DNA of 64,000 nt from NCBI GenBank assembly GCA_024280575.1, contig JAJRPV010000024.1, forward strand, positions 1-64,000, written 5' to 3'. Below, one piece after another: positions 30,499-40,126 of the stretch. Each line of letters begins with the position of its first letter. Within the stretch, counting starts at the first letter, position 1. The notes beneath the pieces were generated by a model that worked only from the letters and a program-made list of their open reading frames with translations, was not told where the DNA came from and ran no database searches. A program made the position numbers and the translations under genes. This DNA is from Campylobacterales bacterium. GTDB taxonomy: Bacteria > Campylobacterota > Campylobacteria > Campylobacterales > Sulfurospirillaceae.

Positions 30499-31512
30499 AT
30501 GACCTTTAAAAAAAATAAAAACGAAGATATTACAAATTTTTGGATTTCTTACGCGGATTTAATGGCTGGATTACTTTTTGTATTTATTTTACTCATAGGT
30601 GCAATTGTTACCAAATCAATTATTTTAAAACATCACCTTTTATCTAGTGAAAGCAGCTTAGAGAAAAAGAAAAGTGCTTTACAGTTAAAGAGTGATGAAA
30701 TCCAAGAATTAAAAGCTATGCTTTTTCAAAAAAACACACAATTAAGCTCATTTAGCAATAAGATCGTAATTTTGCAATCAGTTATCAACGATACAAATGC
30801 ATCATTACTAGAAAAAGAGAAGAATCTAGAAGACTATAAAGGAAAAGTACTAGTATTGTCGAACGAATTAAATGCAAAAAAACAAGCTATTACACTCAAA
30901 GACGAACAAGTTCTAAAACTCTTAAATGCGATGGGAGAAAAGGAAACTAGATATGATAGACTACTTGCTCAAATGCAAGAGACTAAAAATAAGATAAAAA
31001 ATCTTACCGGTATTCGCATAAAAGTCATAGGTGAATTAAAAAGAATCCTTGGAAAGAAAATTAAAATAGATCCAAAAAATGGTTCTTTAAGATTCTCTTC
31101 CAACATACTGTTTGACAAAGGCAAAGCAGTTTTAAAAGAGGATTCCAAGAAACAGTTAAAAAAAGTTTTTATTGAATATGTTGGTGCTTTGATGGGCAAC
31201 AAAGACATCAAAGATCATATAGATAAAATTATCATTGAAGGACATACCGACAGTGACGGCGGTTTTTTATATAATCTCGAGCTTTCTCAAAAAAGAGCTT
31301 ATGAGGTTATGAATTATCTTTTAAGTCTTGATTTTGTTAAAACACACCATATTAAACCTCTCATGATAGCAAGCGGAAGATCTTATCTTGATCCAATTTA
31401 CGATAAAGATGGAAAAGAAAACAAGGATGCTTCAAGAAGAATAGAGATCAAATTTTCACTTAAAAACCAAAATGCCATGAAAGAGATAGAAAGAATCCTA
31501 GATGCAAAATAA
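30499..31512 (+). CDS. MotB/OmpA-like protein
   Basis: N-terminal TM ISYADLMAGLLFVFILLIGAI with conserved Asp; coiled coil; OmpA domain IIEGHTDSDGG...ELSQKRAYEVMNYLL. Confidence 0.88.
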   Translation: MTFKKNKNEDITNFWISYADLMAGLLFVFILLIGAIVTKSIILKHHLLSSESSLEKKKSALQLKSDEIQELKAMLFQKNTQLSSFSNKIVILQSVINDTNASLLEKEKNLEDYKGKVLVLSNELNAKKQAITLKDEQVLKLLNAMGEKETRYDRLLAQMQETKNKIKNLTGIRIKVIGELKRILGKKIKIDPKNGSLRFSSNILFDKGKAVLKEDSKKQLKKVFIEYVGALMGNKDIKDHIDKIIIEGHTDSDGGFLYNLELSQKRAYEVMNYLLSLDFVKTHHIKPLMIASGRSYLDPIYDKDGKENKDASRRIEIKFSLKNQNAMKEIERILDAK

Positions 31513-31669
31513 TTTTGAACCTTTAAATTTAAAAAATGCTAACAGGCATTTAGATTGGCTTATCAACAAAACCGGGAGTGTCAGTAAAACTAGCAATATC
31601 ACTAAGCCAAAAAAAACAAAAGTATCGCTCTGGAGTAAAGTTTTAAATATTCTTACAAGGATATTTTAG
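31502..31669 (+). CDS. 55-aa basic protein overlapping the OmpA-like gene stop
   Basis: ATG at 31502: MQNNFEPLNLKNANRHLDWLINKTGSVSKTSNISKPKKTKVSLWSKVLNILTRIF*; absent from the ORF track because of its length. Confidence 0.5.
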   Translation: MQNNFEPLNLKNANRHLDWLINKTGSVSKTSNITKPKKTKVSLWSKVLNILTRIF

Positions 31670-31699
31670 AGATAATACACATTTAAAGGAGATTACGAA

Positions 31700-31996
31700 A
31701 TGATAGTTTTTTCAACACTGATAGAAGCAATAGCTCAAATCTTACATATGGTTATCAATATTTATATTTGGGTTGTAATAATCGCAGCTCTAATAACCTG
31801 GGTTAGACCTGATCCCTATAATCCTATTATTCAAGTATTAAATAGACTAACAGAACCTGTTTATGCCTTTATACGAAGATATGTGCCGACTGTGATAGGA
31901 GGAATTGATTTGGCGCCTATTATCATTATATTAGCTCTTCAATTTTTAGATCTTTTTGCAGTAAAATTGCTGTTTTCTTTAGCAAATGGTGTTTAA
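31700..31996 (+). CDS. YggT family membrane protein
   Basis: ITWVRPDPYNPIIQVLNRLTEPVYAFIRRYVP. Confidence 0.9.
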   Translation: MIVFSTLIEAIAQILHMVINIYIWVVIIAALITWVRPDPYNPIIQVLNRLTEPVYAFIRRYVPTVIGGIDLAPIIIILALQFLDLFAVKLLFSLANGV

Positions 31997-33602
31997 AAAT
32001 TATCTACTTAATAAAGTAGTCTTACTTGGTATTTTTTGTGTGCAGATTCTGTTTGCACAGATTCCAAAGAACATGGAAGATTTTAAGAAATTACCAAAAA
32101 GCATAGCAAAAGATTACTATATATATAGATATTTAAATGAAAAAAATATAAGTTCTGATCAGGCTAAAAAGCTTTTCGTGCAGGCAAAAAGAATTAATAG
32201 AAAACTCTTCTATTCTTTTGCAAAAAAGATGAATGATCCTGGGTTTAAAAAAGTTTCAAAATGCCTAAGATTAAATACAGCACAACTTCTGAAGAAAGAC
32301 TCTGAATGTATCGCTATTGGACTTAGCATATATGATATATTTTCTTTAGATAAAAATACATTAAAAAAATTAAATACCAATCTAGCAAATTATAAAGATT
32401 TAAATAGCATTTTAAAAATATCAACTTCTTCAGATATTTTTAGTTCCGCACTAAAAGATAAAAATATTTTTATAAAAATTTTTAATCATATTGGTTCAAT
32501 TAACAGAAAAAAATTATTTAACAAACTTATCTCAAAGAACAACATAAACCAGTTATCAACTATTTATGGATTTAACAAAAGTATAGAAATCATATTAACA
32601 CAAAGAGAACTTAAGAACTTGCAAAAATCTATTTTAAATATCGATGCAACTTCAAATTTAACAAGCAAATCGCTTTTCTTTTTGGGGCTTAATGCTTTAG
32701 AATTCAATAAAAAAGATTTGGCTTTAAAATATTTTAATAAAGCCTTTAATAAAGCTTACTATAGATTTGACAAAGATAAAATTTTATTTTGGGAATACTT
32801 GGCTAGTACAGATGAGAATTTTTTAAAAAGTCTTAAATCGAGTTTTGACATAAATATTTATACAATATTTGCAAATGAAAAATACTCAACAAAATTTGAT
32901 AATATAATTTCACCACAAATTAGAAACAAAAAAATTAATTATGATATTGAAAATCCTTTTTTATGGGGAAGTTTACTGCATAAGATAAAAGATAAAAATT
33001 CAAGCGCGCTAGAAGAAATATCAAAAAAATTTAAACACTCAAACACTATTGGACAATATACCTTTATAAAAGAACGAGCAGAAAAGTACAAAAAACACTA
33101 TTTTCCAATGCCTTTTTATGATTTATTAGAGAACTATAAGCAAAAAAGAATTTCTCTTATTTTGGCGATAGCAAGACAAGAGAGTAGATTTATACCAGCT
33201 TCCATCTCTACATCCTATGCACTAGGAATGATGCAATTCATGCCTTTTTTAGCCCGTGCCACAGCTAAACAAAAAAAATTGAAAAACTTTGATTTAGATG
33301 ATATGTTTAAACCCAAAGTTGCATACAGTTTTGCAAATTCACATCTTAATTACCTTAGTCGTCATCTTAAAAATCCCCTTTTTATTGCTTACGCATATAA
33401 TGGTGGCATAGGGTATGTCAGAAGACTTTTAAAATCTGGAAAATTCTTTAAAAAAGGTAAATATGAACCATATTTGAGCATGGAACTCATAAGCTATCCT
33501 GAGAGTAGAAAATATGGTAAAAAAGTATTGGCAAATTATATAATCTATATGCAACTTTTTGGAAAAAAAATAACTCTTAGCAAATTAATTGCCAAAATGT
33601 GA
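31986..33602 (+). CDS. slt: Soluble lytic murein transglycosylase
   Basis: ILAIARQESRFIPASISTSYALGMMQFMPFLA; FIAYAYNGG. Confidence 0.9.
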   Translation: MVFKNYLLNKVVLLGIFCVQILFAQIPKNMEDFKKLPKSIAKDYYIYRYLNEKNISSDQAKKLFVQAKRINRKLFYSFAKKMNDPGFKKVSKCLRLNTAQLLKKDSECIAIGLSIYDIFSLDKNTLKKLNTNLANYKDLNSILKISTSSDIFSSALKDKNIFIKIFNHIGSINRKKLFNKLISKNNINQLSTIYGFNKSIEIILTQRELKNLQKSILNIDATSNLTSKSLFFLGLNALEFNKKDLALKYFNKAFNKAYYRFDKDKILFWEYLASTDENFLKSLKSSFDINIYTIFANEKYSTKFDNIISPQIRNKKINYDIENPFLWGSLLHKIKDKNSSALEEISKKFKHSNTIGQYTFIKERAEKYKKHYFPMPFYDLLENYKQKRISLILAIARQESRFIPASISTSYALGMMQFMPFLARATAKQKKLKNFDLDDMFKPKVAYSFANSHLNYLSRHLKNPLFIAYAYNGGIGYVRRLLKSGKFFKKGKYEPYLSMELISYPESRKYGKKVLANYIIYMQLFGKKITLSKLIAKM

Positions 33603-33634
33603 TAGAATAAAAAAAATAACTTGGAGGCGACAAA

Positions 33635-34648
33635 ATGGTTAAAAAATCTTTAGGTATCACCGTTAGCAGATATATTATGGATCTACAACATATGTTCCCC
33701 GAAGCCAAGGGAGATTTGACTGGTTTACTAAATGAACTTATAGTAGCAGCGAAAACTATAAATGCTGAAGTTAATAAAGCTGGACTTGCTGATATTTTAG
33801 GACAATCTGGCAAAAAAAATGTACAAGGGGAAGAGGTTCAAAATCTAGATGAACTAACAAACAATACAATCAAAAAGCGCATGGAAAGCTGCGGATATGT
33901 ATGTGCTATGGTTTCTGAAGAAGAAGACAATATAATACCTGTAAGAAAAGGTTATAGTGGTAAATATACTCTTGCTTTTGACCCACTTGATGGCTCATCC
34001 AATATAGATGTCAATGTCAGCATTGGAACGATTTTTTCTATACCCAGGCGCATCACCTCTAGTTCAGAAGTTTCATCTTATGATATACCAGGAACTGCTG
34101 AAGATTTCTTGCAAAAAGGAAGCGAACAAGTAGCTGCTGGATATATATTGTATGGCTCTAGTACAATGATGGTATTTTCAACAGGACATGGAGTAAACGG
34201 CTTCACACTAGATCCAAGTGTCGGTGAATTTTATCTCTCACATAAAAATATTAAAATACCAAAAACTTGCAAATATTTGAGTATTAATGAAGGAAACCAC
34301 AAATACTGGAATGAAAATATGAAAAACTACATTGACCATATAAAAGACAGAGAAATTTCTTCTAGATATATTGGATCATTAGTAGCAGATTTTCATAGAA
34401 ATCTCATAAGTGGAGGAATATTTTTATATCCTAAAGATAAAAAAGATCCATCAAAAAAACAAGGAAAACTAAGATTGCTCTACGAAGCTGCGCCACTTGC
34501 TTTTTTAATACAACAAGCCGGAGGTAAAGCTGTTACTGATGAAGGGGAAGATATATTGGAAATCAAACCAACATCTATACATCAACGAACACCTCTTATT
34601 ATTGGAAACAAGGATGCCGTAAGTGAAGCGATAGAGTTTTTAAACTAA
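33635..34648 (+). CDS. fbp: Class I fructose-1,6-bisphosphatase (337 aa)
   Basis: AFDPLDGSSNIDVNVSIGTIFSI; GKLRLLYEAAPLAFLIQQAGGKA. Confidence 0.93.
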   Translation: MVKKSLGITVSRYIMDLQHMFPEAKGDLTGLLNELIVAAKTINAEVNKAGLADILGQSGKKNVQGEEVQNLDELTNNTIKKRMESCGYVCAMVSEEEDNIIPVRKGYSGKYTLAFDPLDGSSNIDVNVSIGTIFSIPRRITSSSEVSSYDIPGTAEDFLQKGSEQVAAGYILYGSSTMMVFSTGHGVNGFTLDPSVGEFYLSHKNIKIPKTCKYLSINEGNHKYWNENMKNYIDHIKDREISSRYIGSLVADFHRNLISGGIFLYPKDKKDPSKKQGKLRLLYEAAPLAFLIQQAGGKAVTDEGEDILEIKPTSIHQRTPLIIGNKDAVSEAIEFLN

Positions 34649-35187
34649 AAATCTTTTTCGAAAATAAAAGATTTTTTTGGGTATGATTTTACTTTAAAAC
34701 TAAACGATATATTATTTTTATCTATCTTTCTGGTTTCAACCAAAAAGTATTGGCTCCAAGGATTTGATGCTGGGATAATTTGCAATATTTTACTATTTGA
34801 CTTTAACTTCTTCACACTTAATAAACGGGTACTGTCTTCAATATTAAAATGTATATCACCTTTGTTTAAATCTATTTTGGTTTTTTGTGTAGAAAAATTT
34901 ACAAAATGGAATCCAATTACAAACTGTTCTTTATCTTTATCAACTATTTTTTGATTTTTGAGAGAATTCAAATATGTAACGGTTACAAAAATTCTTATTT
35001 TTCCATTTTCCAAAATCTGAGTTTTTTTCGTATTTGCAACACTTTGCTCTGTTGTTTGTTTCGAACCCGTATATAAAGAATCATGCTTATAAGAACAAGC
35101 TGTTAAAAATAAAACCAGAATCAACAAAAGATTTTTCACTAGGTAGCTCCATATTTTGTATTGCAAAATTATAAGCTCTTTTTCCAA
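34645..35187 (-). CDS. Putative lipoprotein of unknown function
   Basis: LILVLFLTACSY lipobox (true start probably internal to the ORF). Confidence 0.6.
   Translation of the reverse strand: MEKELIILQYKIWSYLVKNLLLILVLFLTACSYKHDSLYTGSKQTTEQSVANTKKTQILENGKIRIFVTVTYLNSLKNQKIVDKDKEQFVIGFHFVNFSTQKTKIDLNKGDIHFNIEDSTRLLSVKKLKSNSKILQIIPASNPWSQYFLVETRKIDKNNISFSFKVKSYPKKSFIFEKDF
34646..34675. terminator. Bidirectional terminator between convergent genes
   Basis: AAAAATCTTTT...AAAAGATTTTT inverted repeat with T-tract on plus strand. Confidence 0.6.
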
Positions 35188-35219
35188 ACAAACTCATTAA
35201 AAACTAAACTAATTTTGGA

Positions 35220-35225
35220 TATAAT
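35220..35225 (+). promoter_or_regulatory. Candidate sigma70 -10 box TATAAT
   Basis: ttggaTATAATccc upstream of mobB. Confidence 0.4.
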
Positions 35226-35255
35226 CCCGATAACTTATAAAAAATGGATTAAATT

Positions 35256-35753
35256 ATGAAAAATTTGGCAGTAGCATTCAGCGGTCCTTCAAATAGTGGT
35301 AAAACTTCATTGATAGTAAAGGTATCTAACTTTTTAAAAGATACTTATCAAATAGCTATCGTCAAGCATGATCCCGGTGACAAAGCTACCTTTGACCAAA
35401 AAGGTAAAGATAGTTGGAAATTTGAACAAACAGGAGCTGAAGTTATAGTAGCAAGTCCAACAAGAACTACTTTTTTCTCTCAAAAAAGAAAAGATTTAGA
35501 TGAAATCATAAGGGTTTTTGGCGATTTTGATCTTTTGATTGTAGAAGGCTTAAAAACTCTTCCTCTTCCTAGGATTTCCATTTTTAGAAATAAGATCGAT
35601 GAAAGTTATTTTGAGTATTCAAATGCAATAGCGATTGATGACAGTATTGATATAACAAAATATAAGATTCCGGATAATTTAGATGTGTTAGATTTAAACG
35701 ATACTAATTATATAATAGAATGGATATTGAAAAATTCCAAAAAAATTAGGTAA
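35256..35753 (+). CDS. mobB: Molybdopterin-guanine dinucleotide biosynthesis protein MobB
   Basis: FSGPSNSGKTSLIVKV P-loop; IVKHDPG; LLIVEGLKTLPLPRI. Confidence 0.9.
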   Translation: MKNLAVAFSGPSNSGKTSLIVKVSNFLKDTYQIAIVKHDPGDKATFDQKGKDSWKFEQTGAEVIVASPTRTTFFSQKRKDLDEIIRVFGDFDLLIVEGLKTLPLPRISIFRNKIDESYFEYSNAIAIDDSIDITKYKIPDNLDVLDLNDTNYIIEWILKNSKKIR

Positions 35754-35762
35754 GGATTTAAA

Positions 35763-36599
35763 ATGGTAGAAATTTTTGACGCTATAAAAAAATCAGCCGT
35801 AAGAATAAAATGGCTTATAGAAAACGAAGATAGTGGCTATTCACAAAATATAAATGCTACAGGAGACACACAACTCAAACTTGACATAAAAACTGATTTG
35901 GTGATAGAAGAAGAATTTAGAAAAATTAGTAGTGTAAAAGAGATAATCAGCGAAGAAAAAGAAGAAAAAACACCTATTTATGAACACGGGAAATACATGG
36001 TCGGCTATGACCCACTTGATGGCTCAAGTCTGTTAGATGTAAATTTTAGTGTTGGCTCTATATTTGGCATTTATAAAGGTGGATATGACGGCAGGCATCT
36101 TGTAGCGGCTGTATATGTTATTTATGGCCCTGTGACTCAAATGGTCACTGCTTACGAAGATGTAGGGATGTATAAGTTAAATGAAAATAATGAATTTGCT
36201 TTTATTAAAAGTTTAGAATTAAAACAAAGCGGGCTTATAAATGCAACTGGAGGAACTCATAGTAATTGGTCTGATGAGCATAAAAAGATGATTGAAGAGA
36301 TATATTCTATGGGGCATAGACTAAGGTACTCGGGGGGAATGGTTCCTGATCTTCATCAAATACTTTTAAAAGGTGGAGGATTATTTTCATATCCTAGTAC
36401 AAGCGATCGTCCAAAAGGGAAACTTAGGATGGTATTTGAAGTATTTCCTTTTGCCTTTATATATGAAAAAGCCGGGGGCAAAGCAATTGATGGAAAAAGA
36501 AGACTATTGGATTTAACTCCATCTCATCCACATGATACCACACCTTGTTTTTTTGGTTCAGAAAAAGAGATAGAAACTGTTTTGAAATACAATGAATAA
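35763..36599 (+). CDS. fbp: Second class I fructose-1,6-bisphosphatase (278 aa)
   Basis: GYDPLDGSSLLDVNFSVGSIFGIYKGG; GKLRMVFEVFPFAFIYEKAGGKA. Confidence 0.92.
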   Translation: MVEIFDAIKKSAVRIKWLIENEDSGYSQNINATGDTQLKLDIKTDLVIEEEFRKISSVKEIISEEKEEKTPIYEHGKYMVGYDPLDGSSLLDVNFSVGSIFGIYKGGYDGRHLVAAVYVIYGPVTQMVTAYEDVGMYKLNENNEFAFIKSLELKQSGLINATGGTHSNWSDEHKKMIEEIYSMGHRLRYSGGMVPDLHQILLKGGGLFSYPSTSDRPKGKLRMVFEVFPFAFIYEKAGGKAIDGKRRLLDLTPSHPHDTTPCFFGSEKEIETVLKYNE

Positions 36600-36786
36600 A
36601 GAAATTGAAAAGTACAAAGAGAAATTATCACAAACCAAACAAGATTTGGAAGAGTGCCAACAAAATTTACAATTGAAAAGTTGTTTTAATTGCGAAAAAC
36701 TATTTCATTGTGAAATTAGAAAAAGATATATAGATGCCGTTTATAATAGTATGTCTAAGGGACAAAGCGGCGGATTTGAATTTTAA
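36592..36786 (+). CDS. Small Cys-containing protein
   Basis: 64 aa, SCFNCEKLFHCEIRKRYIDAVY; overlaps fbp stop, precedes metG. Confidence 0.65.
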   Translation: MNKEIEKYKEKLSQTKQDLEECQQNLQLKSCFNCEKLFHCEIRKRYIDAVYNSMSKGQSGGFEF

Positions 36787-36795
36787 AGGATAAAA

Positions 36796-38715
36796 ATGTC
36801 ACCAAAAAAAGCTTTTGTAACCACTCCGATATATTATGTAAATGATATTCCGCATATTGGTCACGCTTACACAACCATCATAGCTGATACTATGGCAAGA
36901 TATTATAGATTAAAAGGATATGATACTTTTTTTCTAACAGGCACCGATGAACATGGTCAAAAAATTGAAGAAGCTGCTAAATCAAGGAATAGAACTCCTT
37001 CAGAGTATGCAGATGAAATAAGTGGCAAGTTTAAATCTCTTTGGGATGAGTTCGATATAAGTTATGATAAATTCATCAGGACTACAGATGCAGAACATAA
37101 ACTAGGCGTACAAAAAGCTTTTGAGGTTATGTTTGATAATGGAGATATATATAAAGGCTCATACGAGGGTCATTATTGCGTAAGTTGTGAAACATTTTTT
37201 ACTGATATTCAACTAATAGATGAAAATCTTTGTCCCGATTGCGGAAAAGAAACTAGAGTTGTCAAGGAAGAAAGCTACTTTTTTAGATTATCTAATTACC
37301 AAGAAAAACTTTTAAATTGGTACAACGATGATGAAAAATGTGTTTTACCAAAAGGTAAAAAGAACGAAGTTATCAGTTTTGTCAAGCAAGGGCTGAGAGA
37401 TTTATCTATCACAAGAACAAGTTTTGATTGGGGTATTAAATTGCCTCCAAAAATGAATGACAATAAGCATGTTATGTATGTTTGGCTTGATGCACTTTTA
37501 AATTATATCACAGCTCTCGGATACGGGACTGATGAAAAAAATATGAAATATTGGCCAGCAACCGTACAACTTGTTGGTAAAGACATACTTCGTTTTCATG
37601 CAATTTATTGGCCTGCATTTCTGATGAGTTTAGGACTTCCTTTGCCTAAACATGTAGCAGCACATGGGTGGTGGACAAGAAACGGTGAAAAGATGAGCAA
37701 ATCAAAAGGAAATGTTGTAGATCCAAAAGAAGTAGCAGATGCTTATGGTTTGGAAAACTTCAGATACTTTCTACTTAGAGAAGTTCCTTTTGGTCAAGAT
37801 GGAGATTTTTCACAAAAAGCTTTGATAGACAGAATAAACTCTGATTTAAGTAATGAGCTAGGAAATCTGCTAAATAGAATCATAGGGATGAGTAGTAAAT
37901 ATAGTAATTTTTCAATATCCTCAAAAGATGTTTTATCATACCATAAAAAAGAGTTACTAACAGCCATAGAACATCTCAAGATGGCAGAAACCAACTTAAA
38001 CGAATTGCAAACCAATAGATTTTTGGAAGAACTTTGGAAAGCATTGACGATTGCCAATCAATCCATAACAATTTATGAACCTTGGGTTAAAATAAAAAAT
38101 AATGAAAAAGATTTTGCACTTGCAACAGTTGCTATGGTAGCAAATATTTTAGCAAAAGTCTCAATTCTTTTACACCCTATTATGCCAAAAACTACTTCAA
38201 AAATAGCAGAGACTCTTAATTTTGATATTTCCAATAATTCCTATATTAGATTTATAGAAGATAATGATTTACTTGATGATTTTATCATTCAAAAAGTTCC
38301 TCCTCTTTTTCCAAAAATTGAAGCTGAACTTTTAGTAACTCCAGAACCAAGTATAAAAAATGAAAAAAATGAAAAGGTAGAAGTAGATTCATTAATCACA
38401 ATAGATCAATTTTTTCAAACAAAATTAAGAATAGGTACAATTATTGAAGCAGAAGAAGTTCCAAAAAGTAAAAAATTACTAAGATTGCAAGTTGATTTAG
38501 GGGATGAAAAACCAAGACAAATAGTTGCTGGTATCAAAGAGTATTACAATCCAGAATCTTTAGTAAATACACAAATTTGTGTAGTAGCAAATCTAAAACC
38601 TGCAAAAATTATGGGATTAGTTAGTGAAGGTATGCTTTTAGCAGCAAAAGATGAAAATGGATTGTCTCTTGTGAGACCTGAAAAAAATAGACAAAATGGT
38701 TCTTCTGTTGGATGA
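36796..38715 (+). CDS. metG: Methionyl-tRNA synthetase with C-terminal tRNA-binding domain
   Basis: TTPIYYVNDIPHIGHAYTTI; KMSKSKGNVVDP; C-terminal LRIGTIIEAEEVPKSKKLLRLQVDLG. Confidence 0.96.
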   Translation: MSPKKAFVTTPIYYVNDIPHIGHAYTTIIADTMARYYRLKGYDTFFLTGTDEHGQKIEEAAKSRNRTPSEYADEISGKFKSLWDEFDISYDKFIRTTDAEHKLGVQKAFEVMFDNGDIYKGSYEGHYCVSCETFFTDIQLIDENLCPDCGKETRVVKEESYFFRLSNYQEKLLNWYNDDEKCVLPKGKKNEVISFVKQGLRDLSITRTSFDWGIKLPPKMNDNKHVMYVWLDALLNYITALGYGTDEKNMKYWPATVQLVGKDILRFHAIYWPAFLMSLGLPLPKHVAAHGWWTRNGEKMSKSKGNVVDPKEVADAYGLENFRYFLLREVPFGQDGDFSQKALIDRINSDLSNELGNLLNRIIGMSSKYSNFSISSKDVLSYHKKELLTAIEHLKMAETNLNELQTNRFLEELWKALTIANQSITIYEPWVKIKNNEKDFALATVAMVANILAKVSILLHPIMPKTTSKIAETLNFDISNNSYIRFIEDNDLLDDFIIQKVPPLFPKIEAELLVTPEPSIKNEKNEKVEVDSLITIDQFFQTKLRIGTIIEAEEVPKSKKLLRLQVDLGDEKPRQIVAGIKEYYNPESLVNTQICVVANLKPAKIMGLVSEGMLLAAKDENGLSLVRPEKNRQNGSSVG

Positions 38716-39710
38716 GAATTGAAGATATAATTCGTATTACCGATGGTCTTTTGCAAAACTTTCCATCCATTGATCAAATTGAGTCAAGAAAAATAGACTC
38801 TAACAAAATCAAAAGAGGGGATCTATTTTTAGATATTGATAATTCTTTGCATAACCAAAGAAAAGCAGTAGAAAATGGTGCATTTGCTGTGCTTTCTGAA
38901 GAAATTTCAAATATCACAGATAAAGAAATTGCTTGGATTGAAGTTGACTCACTTAGGCTTGCATGTGTAAAATTGGCAAGATATGAATTTAGCAAAAAAA
39001 ATGGTAAAATACTTTTTGTGGATGATATATCACAAGAAATTATACAAGGTACAACAAAGAATTTAGAGTTTACTAAACTCTTTTCAAATGTTTACAAAAC
39101 ACTTATTGCAATCATAGCCTCCGGAGAAAATATAAAGTTTACCTGTAGTGATGAAAGACTAGCATTTAGCTTGGACCCTTATTGCCATAAAATTGATTGC
39201 ACATATTCCCTTGAAATGTTTGAAACACGAAGTCCATTTTATACTTCTTTTATTTGCAATAATCGATTTTTTCATGATATCAAAATTCCAAATATCTTTG
39301 CAAAAAGACTTTGTGCAATTATTGCCTATTTTGAAGATAAAAATATAGAATTTAATGTGCAAAAACTTCATCTTAATAGACATTTTTCTCCTATATTTGT
39401 AAATTACGCTCTTTATAAAAAAGAATTTGGTCAAGGTGAAAAAGTAATCATTTTTGAAAACAACAAAGAAAACCTAGATTCAGAGATTAACTATTTGTCT
39501 AATTTTACTAATAATTTTATAATATGTGTGCCAAAAATATATAAGAATTATTTTTTACATCATAAAAATGTTTTTTTACTTAGTTGTGATGAAGAGGTAA
39601 AAGATTTAGCAAAAAAAGAGCATAGATATATTTTAGTTTTTGGCAAAAAAAATAATTATGAAAAGATGTTTAAGACAAAAGAAGAGAACACAAGGAGCTT
39701 GTTTCAATGA
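38712..39710 (+). CDS. MurF N-terminal-like protein lacking a recognisable P-loop
   Basis: IDQIESRKIDSNKIKRGDLFLDIDNS...AVENGAFAVLSEE...WIEVDSLRLACVKLARY resembles the Mur-ligase N-terminal domain; no GxxGKT/S. Confidence 0.5.
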   Translation: MRIEDIIRITDGLLQNFPSIDQIESRKIDSNKIKRGDLFLDIDNSLHNQRKAVENGAFAVLSEEISNITDKEIAWIEVDSLRLACVKLARYEFSKKNGKILFVDDISQEIIQGTTKNLEFTKLFSNVYKTLIAIIASGENIKFTCSDERLAFSLDPYCHKIDCTYSLEMFETRSPFYTSFICNNRFFHDIKIPNIFAKRLCAIIAYFEDKNIEFNVQKLHLNRHFSPIFVNYALYKKEFGQGEKVIIFENNKENLDSEINYLSNFTNNFIICVPKIYKNYFLHHKNVFLLSCDEEVKDLAKKEHRYILVFGKKNNYEKMFKTKEENTRSLFQ

Positions 39711-40126
39711 TTATAATACAAAACGATGAAAATTTTAATTTTAAAAAAGATTTAATAGAAAAAATTGCTAAAAATTTTTCACATAAAGACATAGAGTTAA
39801 TAATAACAAACGATGAAAATATGAAGAAGTTAAATTTTAAGTCAAGAGGTATTAACAGCACCACAGATGTGTTGAGTTTCCCTCTTGAAGAGATAGCTCA
39901 CACTCCTCTTGGCAGTATTGTTATAAACAAAGATAGTGTCATTAAAGTATCAAATAAATTGAAACATACACCAGAAGAAGAAATAGCACTACTTTTTGTT
40001 CACGGCTTACTTCACCTACTTGGCTATGATCACGAAAATGACAATGGGGAAATGAGAAAGAAAGAGGAAGAGATCATAAAAGAATATCATCTTCCAAAAA
40101 GTTTAATTGTAAGGATAGAGAAATAA
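39707..40126 (+). CDS. ybeY: Endoribonuclease YbeY
   Basis: LNFKSRGINSTTDVLSFPLEE; FVHGLLHLLGYDHEND. Confidence 0.95.
   Translation: MIIIQNDENFNFKKDLIEKIAKNFSHKDIELIITNDENMKKLNFKSRGINSTTDVLSFPLEEIAHTPLGSIVINKDSVIKVSNKLKHTPEEEIALLFVHGLLHLLGYDHENDNGEMRKKEEEIIKEYHLPKSLIVRIEK

Noticed and set aside
29369-31512. Complete Zorya defence system
   Set aside because: Only ZorA/ZorB-like motor components are present; flanking genes are Crp/Fnr, NarX-like, YggT and slt, with no helicase, nuclease or ZorC/D/E candidates
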